Origin: Sphingomonas sp.
Lineage (GTDB): Bacteria > Pseudomonadota > Alphaproteobacteria > Sphingomonadales > Sphingomonadaceae
NCBI RefSeq assembly: GCF_017745215.1
Contig: NZ_JAGHZV010000008.1
Location: 62,001 to 126,000, forward strand
Direction: 5' to 3'
Length of the DNA: 64,000 nt
Shown: in pieces, positions 16,725 to 26,092 of the stretch
Layout: each line of letters begins with the position of its first letter
Position numbering within the stretch: position 1 is the first letter of the stretch
The notes under the pieces: generated by a model
Told to the model about the DNA's origin: nothing
Databases searched by the model: none
Seen by the model: only the letters and a program-made list of their open reading frames with translations
Program-made: the position numbers and the translations under genes

Positions 16725-18280
16725 CGACGACGCGGCGCGGCCTGATCGGCGGCGCCGCCGCGACGGGCGCGATGCTGCTCGCGCCGCGCGCGCTCGCGCA
16801 GGCGGCCGCGCCGGTGACGGCACCTGCCGGACGCTTCCAGGGAATTGTCGGGGCCGGGGTACGCGTGTTCCGCGGCATCCGCTATGGCATCGCCGAGCGT
16901 TTCCGCGCGCCGCAGCCGCTGCCGCCCGCAACCGAGATCGTGGCGGCGGACCGGTTCGGCCCGCCCTGCCCGCAGAACGGCAGCCGCTACGGCCTCCAGT
17001 CCGAGGACTGCCTGTTCCTCAACATCTGGACCGCCGACGCGCACCCCGCCGCGCGCAAGCCGGTGATGCTCTACATCCACGGCGGCGGCTATTCGGCCGG
17101 CAGCTCGACCGACCCCCTGTGCCACGGCCAGCACCTCGCGGCGCGCGGCGACGTGGTAGTGGTGAGCGTGAACCACCGGCTCAACGCGCTCGGCTATCTC
17201 TATCTCGCGCGCTTCGACCCGCGCTTCGCCGACAGCGGCAATGCCGGGCAGCTCGACCTCATGCTGGCGCTGCAATGGGTGAAGGCGAACATCGCGGCGT
17301 TCGGCGGCGATCCGGCGCGCGTGATGGTGTTCGGCCAGTCGGGCGGCGGGGCCAAGATCGCGACGCTGATGGGCATGCCCGCGGCCAAGGGGCTGTTCCA
17401 CCGCGCCGCGACGATGAGCGGGCAGCAAGTGACTGCCTCTGGCCCGCTCCACGCGACCGAGCGGGCGCGGGCTTTCCTCGCCAGGCTGGGCGTGTCAGGG
17501 CGCAGCCTGGACGATCTCGACGGGCTGCACGTCGGCAAGCTGATGGACGCGCTCGAGGCGACCGACCCCTATCTCGGCGGCGGCGTCTACATGGGGCCGG
17601 TGCTCGACATGAAGTGGCTCACCCGCCACCCCTTCTGGCCCGACGCCAATCCGCAGGGCAACGCCATCCCGATGATGCTCGGCAACACCCACGACGAGAC
17701 GCGCGCGTTCGTCCCGCCCGATTCGCCGAGGGTGCAGGGGCTGAGCTGGGATAACCTCGCCGAGCGGATGGCGCCCGAGCTGCGGATCGACGCGCTGCCG
17801 GAGTGGGTGGTGGCGGAATATCGCGCGAAGTTCCCGGCCTGGTCGCCGACCGAGGTGTTCTACGCCGCGACGACGGCGGGGCGGAGCTGGCGCGGCCAGG
17901 TGATCGAGGCCGAGGCGCGCGCGGCAGCGGGCGTGCCCGCCTGGGTCTATCAGGTGGACTTCACGTCGCGCACGGACCCGCGCCGCGGCGCCTTCCACAC
18001 GATGGACATTCCGCTGGTGTTCGGCACGCTCGGCGCCGAGGGATCGCAGACCGGCACCGGCGCCGATGCCCGCGCGGCGAGCCAGGCGATGCAGGAGCGC
18101 TTCGTCGCCTTCGCCAAGACGGGCGACCCCAACCGCAAGGGGCTGGCGGCGTGGCCCAGGTACACGCTGCCCCGCCGTCCGACGATGGTGTTCGACGTGG
18201 CGAGCGGGCTGGAGGATGATCCGCGCCAGTGGCAGCGCGAACTGTTCGCAAGAATTCCCTATATCCAGCCGGGGACTTAG
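16721..18280 (+). CDS. Carboxylesterase type B, Tat-exported
   Basis: The 519-residue product starts at GTG overlapping the kduD stop (GTGA). It opens with a twin-arginine signal (TTTRRGLIGGAAATGAMLLA, cleavage after ALAQA). The alpha/beta-hydrolase core has the oxyanion-hole motif HGGGYSAG, the nucleophile Ser207 in FGQSGGG, and a probable catalytic His in GAFHTMDIP. EDCLFLNIWT is the classic type-B second signature. Its place in the kduI-kduD operon suggests a periplasmic enzyme that removes acetyl, methyl or feruloyl groups from pectin fragments, but the ester bond cleaved is not shown by sequence. Confidence 0.88.
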   Translation: MTTTRRGLIGGAAATGAMLLAPRALAQAAAPVTAPAGRFQGIVGAGVRVFRGIRYGIAERFRAPQPLPPATEIVAADRFGPPCPQNGSRYGLQSEDCLFLNIWTADAHPAARKPVMLYIHGGGYSAGSSTDPLCHGQHLAARGDVVVVSVNHRLNALGYLYLARFDPRFADSGNAGQLDLMLALQWVKANIAAFGGDPARVMVFGQSGGGAKIATLMGMPAAKGLFHRAATMSGQQVTASGPLHATERARAFLARLGVSGRSLDDLDGLHVGKLMDALEATDPYLGGGVYMGPVLDMKWLTRHPFWPDANPQGNAIPMMLGNTHDETRAFVPPDSPRVQGLSWDNLAERMAPELRIDALPEWVVAEYRAKFPAWSPTEVFYAATTAGRSWRGQVIEAEARAAAGVPAWVYQVDFTSRTDPRRGAFHTMDIPLVFGTLGAEGSQTGTGADARAASQAMQERFVAFAKTGDPNRKGLAAWPRYTLPRRPTMVFDVASGLEDDPRQWQRELFARIPYIQPGT

Positions 18281-18303
18281 CCCCTGTTGCGAGCGGCTCG
18301 CGA

Positions 18304-18675
18304 TCAATCCGTCAGTGCGGCAACCAGCGCGTGCCGGGCGAGCGGCTTCTCGAGCACGGAATAGAAGCCGGCGACGAGCGCCTGCTCGGTCAGCAATTCG
18401 CTGGGGTGGCCGGTCATCAGCACTGCCCTTCCCTGCCAGCCCGCGTCGCGCAGGGTGCGAAGCATCTCGATCCCGTCGCAGTCCTCGAGCAGATAGTCGG
18501 CGACGAGCAAGTCGACGGGGCTGAGCGCCGCGGCATCGATCGCCGACGCTGCGCGCGCATGCGCGCGCACTTCGAACCCGCTCCATTCGAGTAGAAGCTG
18601 CAGCGAGCGCCGAACGCCTTCGTCATCCTCGACCAGGAGAACGCGAAGTCCGCGCGGCGCGACTCGGGAGAACAT
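18304..18675 (-). CDS. Stand-alone response-regulator receiver domain
   Basis: The 123-residue product is a receiver domain only. It has the acidic pair DD (residues 17-18), phosphoacceptor Asp60 in LLVADYLLEDCDG, Thr in VLMTGHPSE and the conserved Lys in VLEKPL. No output domain follows. Such single-domain regulators act as phosphate sinks, adaptors or competitors for a kinase. It lies 111 bp downstream of fixJ on the same strand, so the FixL-like kinase is a candidate phosphodonor. Confidence 0.85.
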   Translation of the reverse strand: MFSRVAPRGLRVLLVEDDEGVRRSLQLLLEWSGFEVRAHARAASAIDAAALSPVDLLVADYLLEDCDGIEMLRTLRDAGWQGRAVLMTGHPSELLTEQALVAGFYSVLEKPLARHALVAALTD

Positions 18676-18786
18676 CGCTAGGGGCTTCCGGCTCGAGACT
18701 CAGACGAGCCATTTCTGCCACTCGGGCCGGCGCCGGTCGTTACGGTATCATCCTAGGTCATGACTACGTAATCTTCCGGATGCGGC

Positions 18787-19401
18787 TCAATCGCCGAGCC
18801 CCGCCGCGAAGGCGATGCGCAGCGCTTCGGAGAGGCTGCGCACTCCGAGCTTGCTCATCAGGTTCGCGCGATGGACTTCGATGGTGCGCGGTGAAATACC
18901 GAGGTCATAGGCGATCGTCTTGTTGGGATGGCCGCGCGCGAGACCGCCGAGCACTTCCTGTTCGCGCTGGCTCAGCTCCTCGATCCGGACCTTCGCCTCA
19001 CGCTCGGTCGCGCCGCTGTCCTCGCCGCGGCTCAGCCGCGCGAAGCCGGTGTCGATCGCCTCGAGAAGATGGCCGCGCTCGAACGGCTTCTCGAGGAAAT
19101 CGACCGCGCCTGCCTTCATCGCCTGGACCGCGATGCCGATGTCGCCGTGGCCGGTGAGCACGATCACGGGGAACTTGATCTCCCGCGCGTTGAGCTCGCG
19201 TTGGACTTCGAGCCCGTCCATCTCCGGCATGCGGATGTCGAGCAGGATGCAGCCCGACGGCGCCGTCGCGACTTCGCGCAGGAATGCCACGCCGGAGGGA
19301 TAGGTGCGCGTTTCGAGGCCCGCGCTCCTCAGCAGGAAACTGGTGGACTTGCGGACCGATTCCTCGTCGTCGACGACGTGGACGAGCCGTTCCTCACTCA
19401 T
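18787..19401 (-). CDS. fixJ: FixJ-type response regulator
   Basis: The 204-residue product has a receiver domain with Asp55 (CILLDIRMPEMDG), Thr in VLTGHGD and Lys in DFLEKPF. A linker leads to a LuxR/FixJ-type helix-turn-helix (LSQREQEVLGGLARGHPNKT, then IAYDLGISPRTIEVHRANLM). In rhizobia and Caulobacter, phospho-FixJ activates fixK-type genes under low oxygen. The ATG at 19401 (MSEERLVH) lies inside the end of the kinase gene (8-bp overlap), showing translational coupling. The longer frame to 19488 has no homology-like content. Confidence 0.9.
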   Translation of the reverse strand: MSEERLVHVVDDEESVRKSTSFLLRSAGLETRTYPSGVAFLREVATAPSGCILLDIRMPEMDGLEVQRELNAREIKFPVIVLTGHGDIGIAVQAMKAGAVDFLEKPFERGHLLEAIDTGFARLSRGEDSGATEREAKVRIEELSQREQEVLGGLARGHPNKTIAYDLGISPRTIEVHRANLMSKLGVRSLSEALRIAFAAGLGD

Positions 19402-20938
19402 CGATCTCTTCCTCGTTGGCGGACATGATCGTGAAATGGAAGATGGTGCCGCCGCCGTCCCTGGGCTCCGCCCAGATCCGCCCGCCATGCGCCTCGACGA
19501 TCGTTCGGCAGATCGAGAGGCCCAGCCCCATCCCCTGCTCCTTGGTGCTCGCGAACGCTTCGAACAATTGCGGCGCGACCGACGGATCGATCCCGCTGCC
19601 GGTGTCCGCCACCGCGACGCGGATCATTCCGTGGGGTTCACGGAAGGTGCCGACGGTGATCTCGCGCAATTCGCGCTCGCCGATCGCTTCCACTGCGTTG
19701 CGAAGCAGATTGACCAGGACCTGTTGGATCTGGATGCGGTCAGCAACGACCGTTTCGATCGTCGGATCGATCTCGAAGATCGTGCGGACGCCTCGCTCGC
19801 GCGCGCCCATCAACCCGAGGCGGGCCGCTTCGTCGATCATCGCGGGCAGGTTCTCGACGCGCTGCTCGACTTCGCCGCGCGCGACGAAATCGCGCAGCCG
19901 GCGGACGATGTGCCCGGCGCGCAACGCTTCCTTCGCCGCTTCTTCCACCGCCTGATGCAGCATGTCGAGCGGCGGATTCTCCTCACGTTCGATCAAGTCG
20001 CGTGCCGCATTGGTATAGTTGGCGATCGCCGTCAGCGGCTGGTTGAGTTCGTGCGCCAGTGTCGATGCCATCGTCCCCATCGCGCTCACGCGCGAGACAT
20101 GGATCAGCTCGGACTGGAGCTCCTGCAGCTTGAACTCGGCACGCTGCTGAGCGCTCAGGTCGCGAATGAAGCCGGTGAAGATGCGGCGGCCGCCGCTGCT
20201 CGCCTCGCCGACCGAAAGCTCCATCGGAAACTCGGTGCCGTCGCGGCGCAGCGCGACGATGACGCGGCCGATCCCGATGATCCGCCGCTCGCCGGTCTTG
20301 CGGTAGCGCGCGAGATATTGGTCGTGGCGGTCGTGATCGGGGTTGGGCATCAGCATCTTGACGTTGCGCCCGATGACATCGGCCTCCTTCCAGCCGAACA
20401 GCCGCTCGGCGGCGGCGCTGAACGACAGCATCGTTCCCGCTTCGTCGATCACCACCATCGCGCTCGGCACAGTGGCGAGGATCGAGCGGACGTGGAGCTC
20501 GCTGTGCGCCAGCGCCTGCTCGGCGGCCTTGCGCGCCGTGATGTCGACGATGCTGATCCCGAAGCCGCGCAGGCTCCGATCGGCGTTGCGGAGCGCGATC
20601 ATCGTCGTCTCGGCGGCGAATTCGGAGCCGTCCTTGCGGATCCGCCACACCTCGCTGCGCTGCGGCCCGGCCTCGGCGGCGACCGCACGATCGAGCGCCG
20701 GCCGGCCCGCGATCATTTCACCGGCCGGATAGAGCCGGTCGATCGACTGCCCCATCATCTCGCCGGCGAGCCAGCCGAGCAACGTCTCCGCTCCTTCCAA
20801 CCAAGCCGTGACATTGCCGTCGGCATCGATGAGGAGCACGGCCCTATCGGTCGCGCTTCGGACGAAAAGCGCCAGGTCCTCTGCGGTTACGCCGGACTCC
20901 TCGGAAGTCAACGCCCCGTCCATACGCTCCTCCGGCAT
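19394..20938 (-). CDS. fixL: FixL-type oxygen-sensing histidine kinase
   Basis: The 514-residue protein has two PAS domains (about 20-135 and 145-265) and a HisKA/HATPase kinase core. The second PAS holds the haem signature DHDRHDQYLARYRKTGERR with His205 and IIGIGR with Arg225. Their 20-residue spacing matches the proximal haem His200 and oxygen-contacting Arg220 of Bradyrhizobium FixL. His296 in STLAHELNQP is the phosphorylation site; later N, G1 and G2 boxes (QVLVNLLRNAVEA, VADTGSGI, GMGLGLSICRTIVEAHGG) are intact. There is no membrane helix, so it is a soluble sensor. Start at 20938; Met6 is an alternative. It should be an active haem oxygen sensor that drives the adjacent FixJ. Targets are not visible here. 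Confidence 0.92.
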   Translation of the reverse strand: MPEERMDGALTSEESGVTAEDLALFVRSATDRAVLLIDADGNVTAWLEGAETLLGWLAGEMMGQSIDRLYPAGEMIAGRPALDRAVAAEAGPQRSEVWRIRKDGSEFAAETTMIALRNADRSLRGFGISIVDITARKAAEQALAHSELHVRSILATVPSAMVVIDEAGTMLSFSAAAERLFGWKEADVIGRNVKMLMPNPDHDRHDQYLARYRKTGERRIIGIGRVIVALRRDGTEFPMELSVGEASSGGRRIFTGFIRDLSAQQRAEFKLQELQSELIHVSRVSAMGTMASTLAHELNQPLTAIANYTNAARDLIEREENPPLDMLHQAVEEAAKEALRAGHIVRRLRDFVARGEVEQRVENLPAMIDEAARLGLMGARERGVRTIFEIDPTIETVVADRIQIQQVLVNLLRNAVEAIGERELREITVGTFREPHGMIRVAVADTGSGIDPSVAPQLFEAFASTKEQGMGLGLSICRTIVEAHGGRIWAEPRDGGGTIFHFTIMSANEEEIDE

Positions 20939-21003
20939 AATCTACATCGAGCAGACTAAGCTCATCCCGATCCGATGAGGCGCTAGGTGAAATACCTAAG
21001 GGG

Positions 21004-21020
21004 GTTGAGTTGCAATCAAC
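21004..21020. promoter_or_regulatory. Possible dyad upstream of fixL
   Basis: GTTGAGTTGCAATCAAC has GTTGA/TCAAC arms and lies 66 bp upstream of the fixL start. It resembles an FNR/FixK-type box (TTGA-n-TCAA) but the spacing is one base off the standard 14-bp site, so this is only a suggestion. Apart from this, 20939-21201 shows no gene. Confidence 0.25.
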
Positions 21021-21201
21021 AAACGCATCCGACTTGAAGTGTATTATGAAAATCTCGCCGAATTCCGTTCGCCAATATCAAGTTTCGACCGGCCAATGGT
21101 GGCACCGGCATGCGCTCCCTTGGCAGAGCGAGGGACCGATTGAGATCGCCGCGACTGTCGTGGCCTACCCGGAGCGCGCGTTCGTTTCGCCCCTGCCCTT
21201 C

Positions 21202-22599
21202 CTACGGCTTCCCCTCGCGCATCGCCTTGTCGCGCGCGCTGAGGTTCTCCTGCACCGGCCCCTTCTGCCCCGGATAGATGCCGCTCTTCGGCTCCATCGT
21301 GTCGAGGTTCCAGTCGGCCTCGACGAAGGGCGCCGCGGTCGGGACCTGCACCGGATAGCCGCCGACCTGGCGTTCGTCGTCGATGATCTCGCCGCGACCT
21401 TCCGCGACGAAGAACAGCACGCGGATGTCGTGGTCGTCGCGGTCCCAGGGGCGCGCGCCGGCGTTCGCGAGGACATGCGTCTCGACGTCGCGGACCGGCA
21501 GCACGTCGAGCCCCGCGGGCCAGGACACCGGCTTCTTCGCTTCGATCAGCCTGGCCTGGGTCTCGCCGTAGCGGCCGAACATCGGCAGCGGCTTGCCGAA
21601 GCGGTCCACCGCGATGTTGTCCTTGCCGTAATAGAGCAGGTCGCCGTCGCCGCCGAGCGTGAGGAAGGGCAGCCCCTCGTCGGTCGAATTGCCGCCGCGG
21701 AGCACATTGCCGACCGCGGAGAGCTCGCCGGTCTCATAGGCATGGCCCACCCATTCGAGCTCCATCAAATTGTAGTGGATCGCGCGGTGGCCTGGGTCGT
21801 AGATGACATTGTTGACCACCGCGGCATGGACGCCTCCCTTCAAGAGCGGGCTGCGCTCGACATTGTGCGCATAGACGTTGCGGTAGATCAGGATGTTGGT
21901 CGCATTGTCGTGGATCAGCGAACCCTTCGAATGCTCGCCCTTGGGGTGGCTGGCGTTGGCCAGGCCCTCGGCCAGCAGATTATAGCTGAAGGTCACGTCG
22001 TGCGAGGCGTGCTGGCGCCATTCGCTCACGTCCTTGCCGTCGAAGCGCGGGCCCGAGGCGGAGAGATTCTCGTCGAGCGCCCAGGTCATCGTGCAATGGT
22101 CGACGATGACGTTGTACGCACCGACGGTGGAGAGCGCGTCGACTTCCCAGCCGCTGAAATGCGCCTGGCCGTCGACGCCGGGGCGGATGCGGATGTGGCG
22201 GATGATCACGTCGTGCGTCTTCACGTCGAAGCCGCCGCGGATGAAGGTGACGCCCGGCGACGGCGCGGTCTGGCCGGCGATGGTAAGGAAGGGTTCCCGA
22301 ATCGTCAGCGTGGTGCGCTGCATGTCGATCACGCCGCCCACCTCGAAGACGATGATGCGCGGGCCCTTGGCCTCGGCGGCTTCCTTGAACGAGCCCGGGC
22401 CGTCGGCCGCGAGCGTGGTGACGCGGAGGATCCGCCCGCCGCGTCCGCCCCGGGTGACCGCGGCCCAGCCGACCGCGCCGGGAAAGGCCTTGGCGGTCGC
22501 GGGGGCAGCGTCGGTCTGCGCCGCGGCAGGCGCGAGCGAGAACAACGCAGCAGCAGCCAGCGCAGCCAGACGCGCGGCGGCAACGAGCATCAGTCTCAT
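21202..22599 (-). CDS. Secreted pectate lyase (parallel beta-helix)
   Basis: The 465-residue product has a clear Sec signal (MRLMLVAAARLAALAAAALF, cleavage after PAAAQ) and a right-handed beta-helix: GRGGRILRVTTLAADGPGSF, IVFEVGGVIDM, ITVR-like turns, then VDALSTVGAYNVIVDHCTMT and WALDENLS. This is the same layout as PelC/PL1-type lyases, which cleave polygalacturonate by Ca2+-dependent beta-elimination. The start at 22599 is fixed by a strong ribosome-binding site (GGAGAGGAG). It is divergent from a TonB receptor, with two TGACACCGGT sites in the spacer. Likely releases unsaturated oligogalacturonides that the receptor imports and KduI/KduD process. Confidence 0.88.
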   Translation of the reverse strand: MRLMLVAAARLAALAAAALFSLAPAAAQTDAAPATAKAFPGAVGWAAVTRGGRGGRILRVTTLAADGPGSFKEAAEAKGPRIIVFEVGGVIDMQRTTLTIREPFLTIAGQTAPSPGVTFIRGGFDVKTHDVIIRHIRIRPGVDGQAHFSGWEVDALSTVGAYNVIVDHCTMTWALDENLSASGPRFDGKDVSEWRQHASHDVTFSYNLLAEGLANASHPKGEHSKGSLIHDNATNILIYRNVYAHNVERSPLLKGGVHAAVVNNVIYDPGHRAIHYNLMELEWVGHAYETGELSAVGNVLRGGNSTDEGLPFLTLGGDGDLLYYGKDNIAVDRFGKPLPMFGRYGETQARLIEAKKPVSWPAGLDVLPVRDVETHVLANAGARPWDRDDHDIRVLFFVAEGRGEIIDDERQVGGYPVQVPTAAPFVEADWNLDTMEPKSGIYPGQKGPVQENLSARDKAMREGKP

Positions 22600-22659
22600 C
22601 CTGGAACTCCTCTCCCCGCCGCTTCTTGACACGCGCGGCGGATCATCACAATGTCCTTA

Positions 22660-22671
22660 TGACACCGGTTA
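22660..22671 (+). promoter_or_regulatory. Candidate LacI operator, site 3 (pectate lyase side)
   Basis: TGACACCGGTTA, 61 bp upstream of the pectate lyase start codon in the divergent spacer 22600-22877. Confidence 0.65.
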
Positions 22672-22833
22672 CTTCAACGCGAAAGCCCGGTGTTTCGACC
22701 GTGAAAGCACGGCGAATCGAGAGAGCTGGAGAGGAGATCGCGCGAGCGTCGGGGCCCGAGGGGTCCGTCTCCTCCACAAACGCAGTGCCTGCCCGTATCG
22801 CCCTCCAAAGGAGCGAGCCGGCGGGCAGTTTGG

Positions 22834-22845
22834 TTACCGGTGTCA
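22834..22845 (-). promoter_or_regulatory. Candidate LacI operator, site 4 (TonB receptor side)
   Basis: TGACACCGGTAA on the minus strand, 33 bp upstream of the TonB receptor start codon. Mirrors the position of the kduI site relative to its start. Confidence 0.65.
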
Positions 22846-22877
22846 GCGGGACTGGCACGGCAATTGGGGAGGATGGA

Positions 22878-25778
22878 ATGGGCAATTGGGATCGCGCCGG
22901 CCTGAAGACCGCGGCGCAGCTTTTCCTGGCGACCTCGTCGCTCGCGCTCGCCACAGCGGCGCAGGCGCAGGACACGCCACCAGCGGACCAGTCCGCGAGC
23001 GCCGACGAGCAGCAGGGCGACGAGATCGTCGTCACCGGCTTCCGCCAGTCGCTGGGCGCGGCGATCAACCTCAAGCGCGAATCGGTCGCGTCGGTCGACG
23101 CGATCGTTGCCGAGGACATCGCCAAATTCCCCGACCAGAACCTCGGCGAATCGCTCCAGCGCATCCCAGGAGTCTCGATCCAGCGCGACGCCGGCGAAGG
23201 CCGCGCGATCACCGTCCGCGGTCTGGGCGCGCAATTCACGCGCGTGCGGCTGAACGGGCTCGAGACCGTCGCGACCTCGACCGACGGCGCCAGCGCCAAC
23301 CGCGACCGCGCGTTCGACTTCAACGTCTTCGCTTCCGAGCTCTTCTCGAGCCTGGTCGTCCACAAGACCGCCGAGGCGAGCCTCGACGAGGGTTCGCTGG
23401 GCGCGGTGGTCGACCTCAACAGCGGCAATCCGCTGGGCGGCAAGACCGGCTTCACCGCAGTCGCCTCGGCAGTCGCGAGCTACAACGACCTCTCCGAGAA
23501 GTTCGGCCCGCGCCTCGCCGGGCTGCTTTCATGGAAGTCGCCCGACGGCACCTTCGGCGTCGCGCTGTCGGCCGCCTATCAGAAGACCAACAACCTCGAG
23601 CTCGGCAACAACAGCGTGCGCTGGGCGCAGGCGCGGTTCGACTCGGTCGACGGCACGCCCTGCTTCTACAGCGCCTATGCCGGCGGCACCGCGGTGGTGA
23701 ATGCCGGCGGCTTCTACCGACCGAGCGCGGCGTGCGACAAGGCGGCGCTGGCCTTCCACCCGCGCATCCCGCGCTACGGCGAGGTCCGCCATGAGCGCGA
23801 GCGCCTCGGCATCACCGGCAGCATCCAATGGGCGCCGACCGAAGCGACCAAGGTCTCGGTCGACGCGCTGTTCTCGCGGTTCAAGGAGACGCGCGAGGAG
23901 AAGTGGGGCGAGGTGCTGCTGCGTTCGAACGAGCGCTCGATCGACCTCACCAACTATGTCGTCGATTCGACCAACACGATGGTGAAGGGCACGCTCAACG
24001 ACGCCTGGGTGCGCACCGAGCATTATCTGCGCAAGTCGGATACCCAATTCTACCAGATCGGCGGCAGCTGGGATCAGTCGCTGGGCGACAACTTCCGCTT
24101 CACGCTGCTGGGCGGCGTCTCCAAGTCGGATGCCGACATACCCGTAGAGACCACCTTCGTGTTCGACGACCGCGACGCGCAGAACTATCAGTTCGACTAT
24201 ACCGACCGGAACCACCCCAAGCTGACCTTCGGCACCAGCGTGACCGACCCGGCGAACTTCCAGCTTGCCGAGATTCGCGACCGCCCGTCGAACGTCACCA
24301 ACCGATTCCGCACCGCGCAGCTGCGCACCGAATGGGACGTGGCGGACGATTTCACCGTCAAGTCGGGCGCGATGTACCGGCGCTTCAGCTTCACCTCGGT
24401 CGCCTATCTGCGCGACGCGGTTGTGTGCCCGGCGGCGGGCAAGGACGTGGTGCTCGGTACGATCACCTGCTCGGCGACCTCGCTGTTCGGCCCGACCGCG
24501 ATCTACGGCTATCCGGCGACGGGGCTCTCCGAAGTGTTCAACCTGGGCGACGCGGGCCAGCCCTCGGGCACGACGACGAGCTGGCTGGTGCCCGACATCG
24601 ACAAGGCCGCCGCCTATACCGGCCTCTACAACCGCACGCCGACGCTCGATGCGGGCAACAACCGCGGCGTGGTCGAGAAGGTGACCGGCGGCTATCTCCA
24701 GTTCGACTTCAAGGGCGCGATCTTCGGGCTCGACTATGCCGCCAATGCGGGCATCCGCTTCGCGCATACCGACCAGGCCTCGAGCGGCATCACCAGCGGC
24801 ACCTTCGTCACGGTCAAGCGCAACTATGACGACTGGCTGCCCTCGGCAAACTTGGTGCTCTACCCGACAAAGGACTTCCTGATCCGCGCCGCGGTGGCGA
24901 AGGTGATCACCCGGCCGACGCTGGGCAACCTCACGCCCGGCGGCTCGGTCGACGGGTTCAACTACAAGGTGACCTTCGGCAATCCGTTCCTGAACCCCTA
25001 TCGCGCGACCGATTTCGACCTGGCGTTCGAATGGTATTTCGCGCCGCAGTCGCTCGCCTCGGTCGCGCTGTTCAAGAAGGACGTCGCGAGCTTCCCGATC
25101 TCGGCGGTGACCAGCGGAACCTTCGCCTCGACCGGCCTGCCGCTCTCGGTGATCCCGGCGAGCTCGCCCGCCGCGACCAAGCCCGAGGGGCAGCTATGGA
25201 CGATCACCGGCAACATCAACGGCGCGGGCGCCAGCCTGAAGGGCGTCGAGCTTTCGCTCCAGGCGCCGTTCCGCTTCCTGCCGGGCTTCCTCAAGAACTT
25301 CGGCGGCATCGCCAACGTCACCTTCGTCGACTCCTCGGCGCTCTATTCGCCCGCCGGGCCGACGCTCGTGACCTGCGTGCCGCCGGCCAATCCCGTGACC
25401 ACGGCCTGCGCCTTCGGTCCCAATGTCGCGGTGCCGGGCGGGCGGACCGCGACGCTGTTCGGCCTCTCGAAGACAGCGTGGAACGCGACGCTCTACTATG
25501 AGGATTCGAAGTTCAGCGCGCGCACCTCGATCAGCTATCGCGGGCCGTACATCGACATGAACAGCGGCACGGGCAACGTATTCGAAGGCTATAACAGCGC
25601 GTTGAACGTCGATGCTTCGGTCCGCTACAAGGTGACGCCGTGGCTCGAGGTGTCGGTGGAAGGCGTGAACCTGACCGACGATTACCGCGATCGCTACACC
25701 GATCTCGATGCCAACCGGAATTACGAATACAACCACTTCGGCCGAACCTTCCTGTTCGGTGCCCGCGTAAAGATGTAG
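22878..25778 (+). CDS. TonB-dependent outer-membrane receptor, likely for pectin oligomers
   Basis: The 966-residue product has a signal peptide (LFLATSSLALATAAQA-Q), a TonB box-like DEIVVTGF, and a plug domain with SVDAIVAEDIAKFPDQNLGE, LQRIPGVSI and ITVRGLGAQFTRVRLNG. This is the form common in sphingomonad and Caulobacter carbohydrate receptors. A large barrel follows, ending YNHFGRTFLFGARVKM. The start at 22878 follows GGGGAGGA; the frame upstream is not signal-like. The neighbours (pectate lyase, kduID, esterases) and the shared operator motif suggest uptake of oligogalacturonides. Confidence 0.9.
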   Translation: MGNWDRAGLKTAAQLFLATSSLALATAAQAQDTPPADQSASADEQQGDEIVVTGFRQSLGAAINLKRESVASVDAIVAEDIAKFPDQNLGESLQRIPGVSIQRDAGEGRAITVRGLGAQFTRVRLNGLETVATSTDGASANRDRAFDFNVFASELFSSLVVHKTAEASLDEGSLGAVVDLNSGNPLGGKTGFTAVASAVASYNDLSEKFGPRLAGLLSWKSPDGTFGVALSAAYQKTNNLELGNNSVRWAQARFDSVDGTPCFYSAYAGGTAVVNAGGFYRPSAACDKAALAFHPRIPRYGEVRHERERLGITGSIQWAPTEATKVSVDALFSRFKETREEKWGEVLLRSNERSIDLTNYVVDSTNTMVKGTLNDAWVRTEHYLRKSDTQFYQIGGSWDQSLGDNFRFTLLGGVSKSDADIPVETTFVFDDRDAQNYQFDYTDRNHPKLTFGTSVTDPANFQLAEIRDRPSNVTNRFRTAQLRTEWDVADDFTVKSGAMYRRFSFTSVAYLRDAVVCPAAGKDVVLGTITCSATSLFGPTAIYGYPATGLSEVFNLGDAGQPSGTTTSWLVPDIDKAAAYTGLYNRTPTLDAGNNRGVVEKVTGGYLQFDFKGAIFGLDYAANAGIRFAHTDQASSGITSGTFVTVKRNYDDWLPSANLVLYPTKDFLIRAAVAKVITRPTLGNLTPGGSVDGFNYKVTFGNPFLNPYRATDFDLAFEWYFAPQSLASVALFKKDVASFPISAVTSGTFASTGLPLSVIPASSPAATKPEGQLWTITGNINGAGASLKGVELSLQAPFRFLPGFLKNFGGIANVTFVDSSALYSPAGPTLVTCVPPANPVTTACAFGPNVAVPGGRTATLFGLSKTAWNATLYYEDSKFSARTSISYRGPYIDMNSGTGNVFEGYNSALNVDASVRYKVTPWLEVSVEGVNLTDDYRDRYTDLDANRNYEYNHFGRTFLFGARVKM

Positions 25779-25861
25779 ATTTCCCCCTGAAGTCTCTTGT
25801 GTCGCCGCGGCCGCCCTGGGTGCCGCGCCGCCGCGAGGCGGCCGCGGCAGACGGCTTGATG

Positions 25862-25873
25862 TTACCGGTGTCA
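25862..25873 (-). promoter_or_regulatory. Candidate LacI operator, site 5 (esterase)
   Basis: TGACACCGGTAA on the minus strand, in the spacer between the TonB receptor stop and the esterase gene, 220 bp before the esterase start and upstream of a family A palindrome. It may control the esterase or be an isolated copy. Confidence 0.5.
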
Positions 25874-25985
25874 AAGCCTCGCGCCGCCGCGCGAGCGCGG
25901 TGCGGCATGCCGAAGGGTTGGCGCTCCAGAATGTGCGCACGAACGGGAGGGTTGTGGGAGCACCGCAATCGCTCCACACACTCAC

Positions 25986-26066
25986 CGTCATCCCAGCGGA
26001 AGCCGGGATCCGGGGTCGCAAAGGGCAGCGCCCGTAGTCCCGGGGTCCCGGCTTTCGCCGGGATGG
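25986..26066. repeat. Family A palindrome, full copy
   Basis: Arms CGTCATCCCAGCGGAAGCCG and GGTCCCGGCTTTCGCCGGGA with a core of about 35 bases. It lies between the candidate operator and the ribosome-binding site of the esterase, so it would be in that mRNA leader if transcription begins near 25880. Confidence 0.75.
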
Positions 26067-26092
26067 CGACTGGGGGTGTCGGGAGAATGCGC

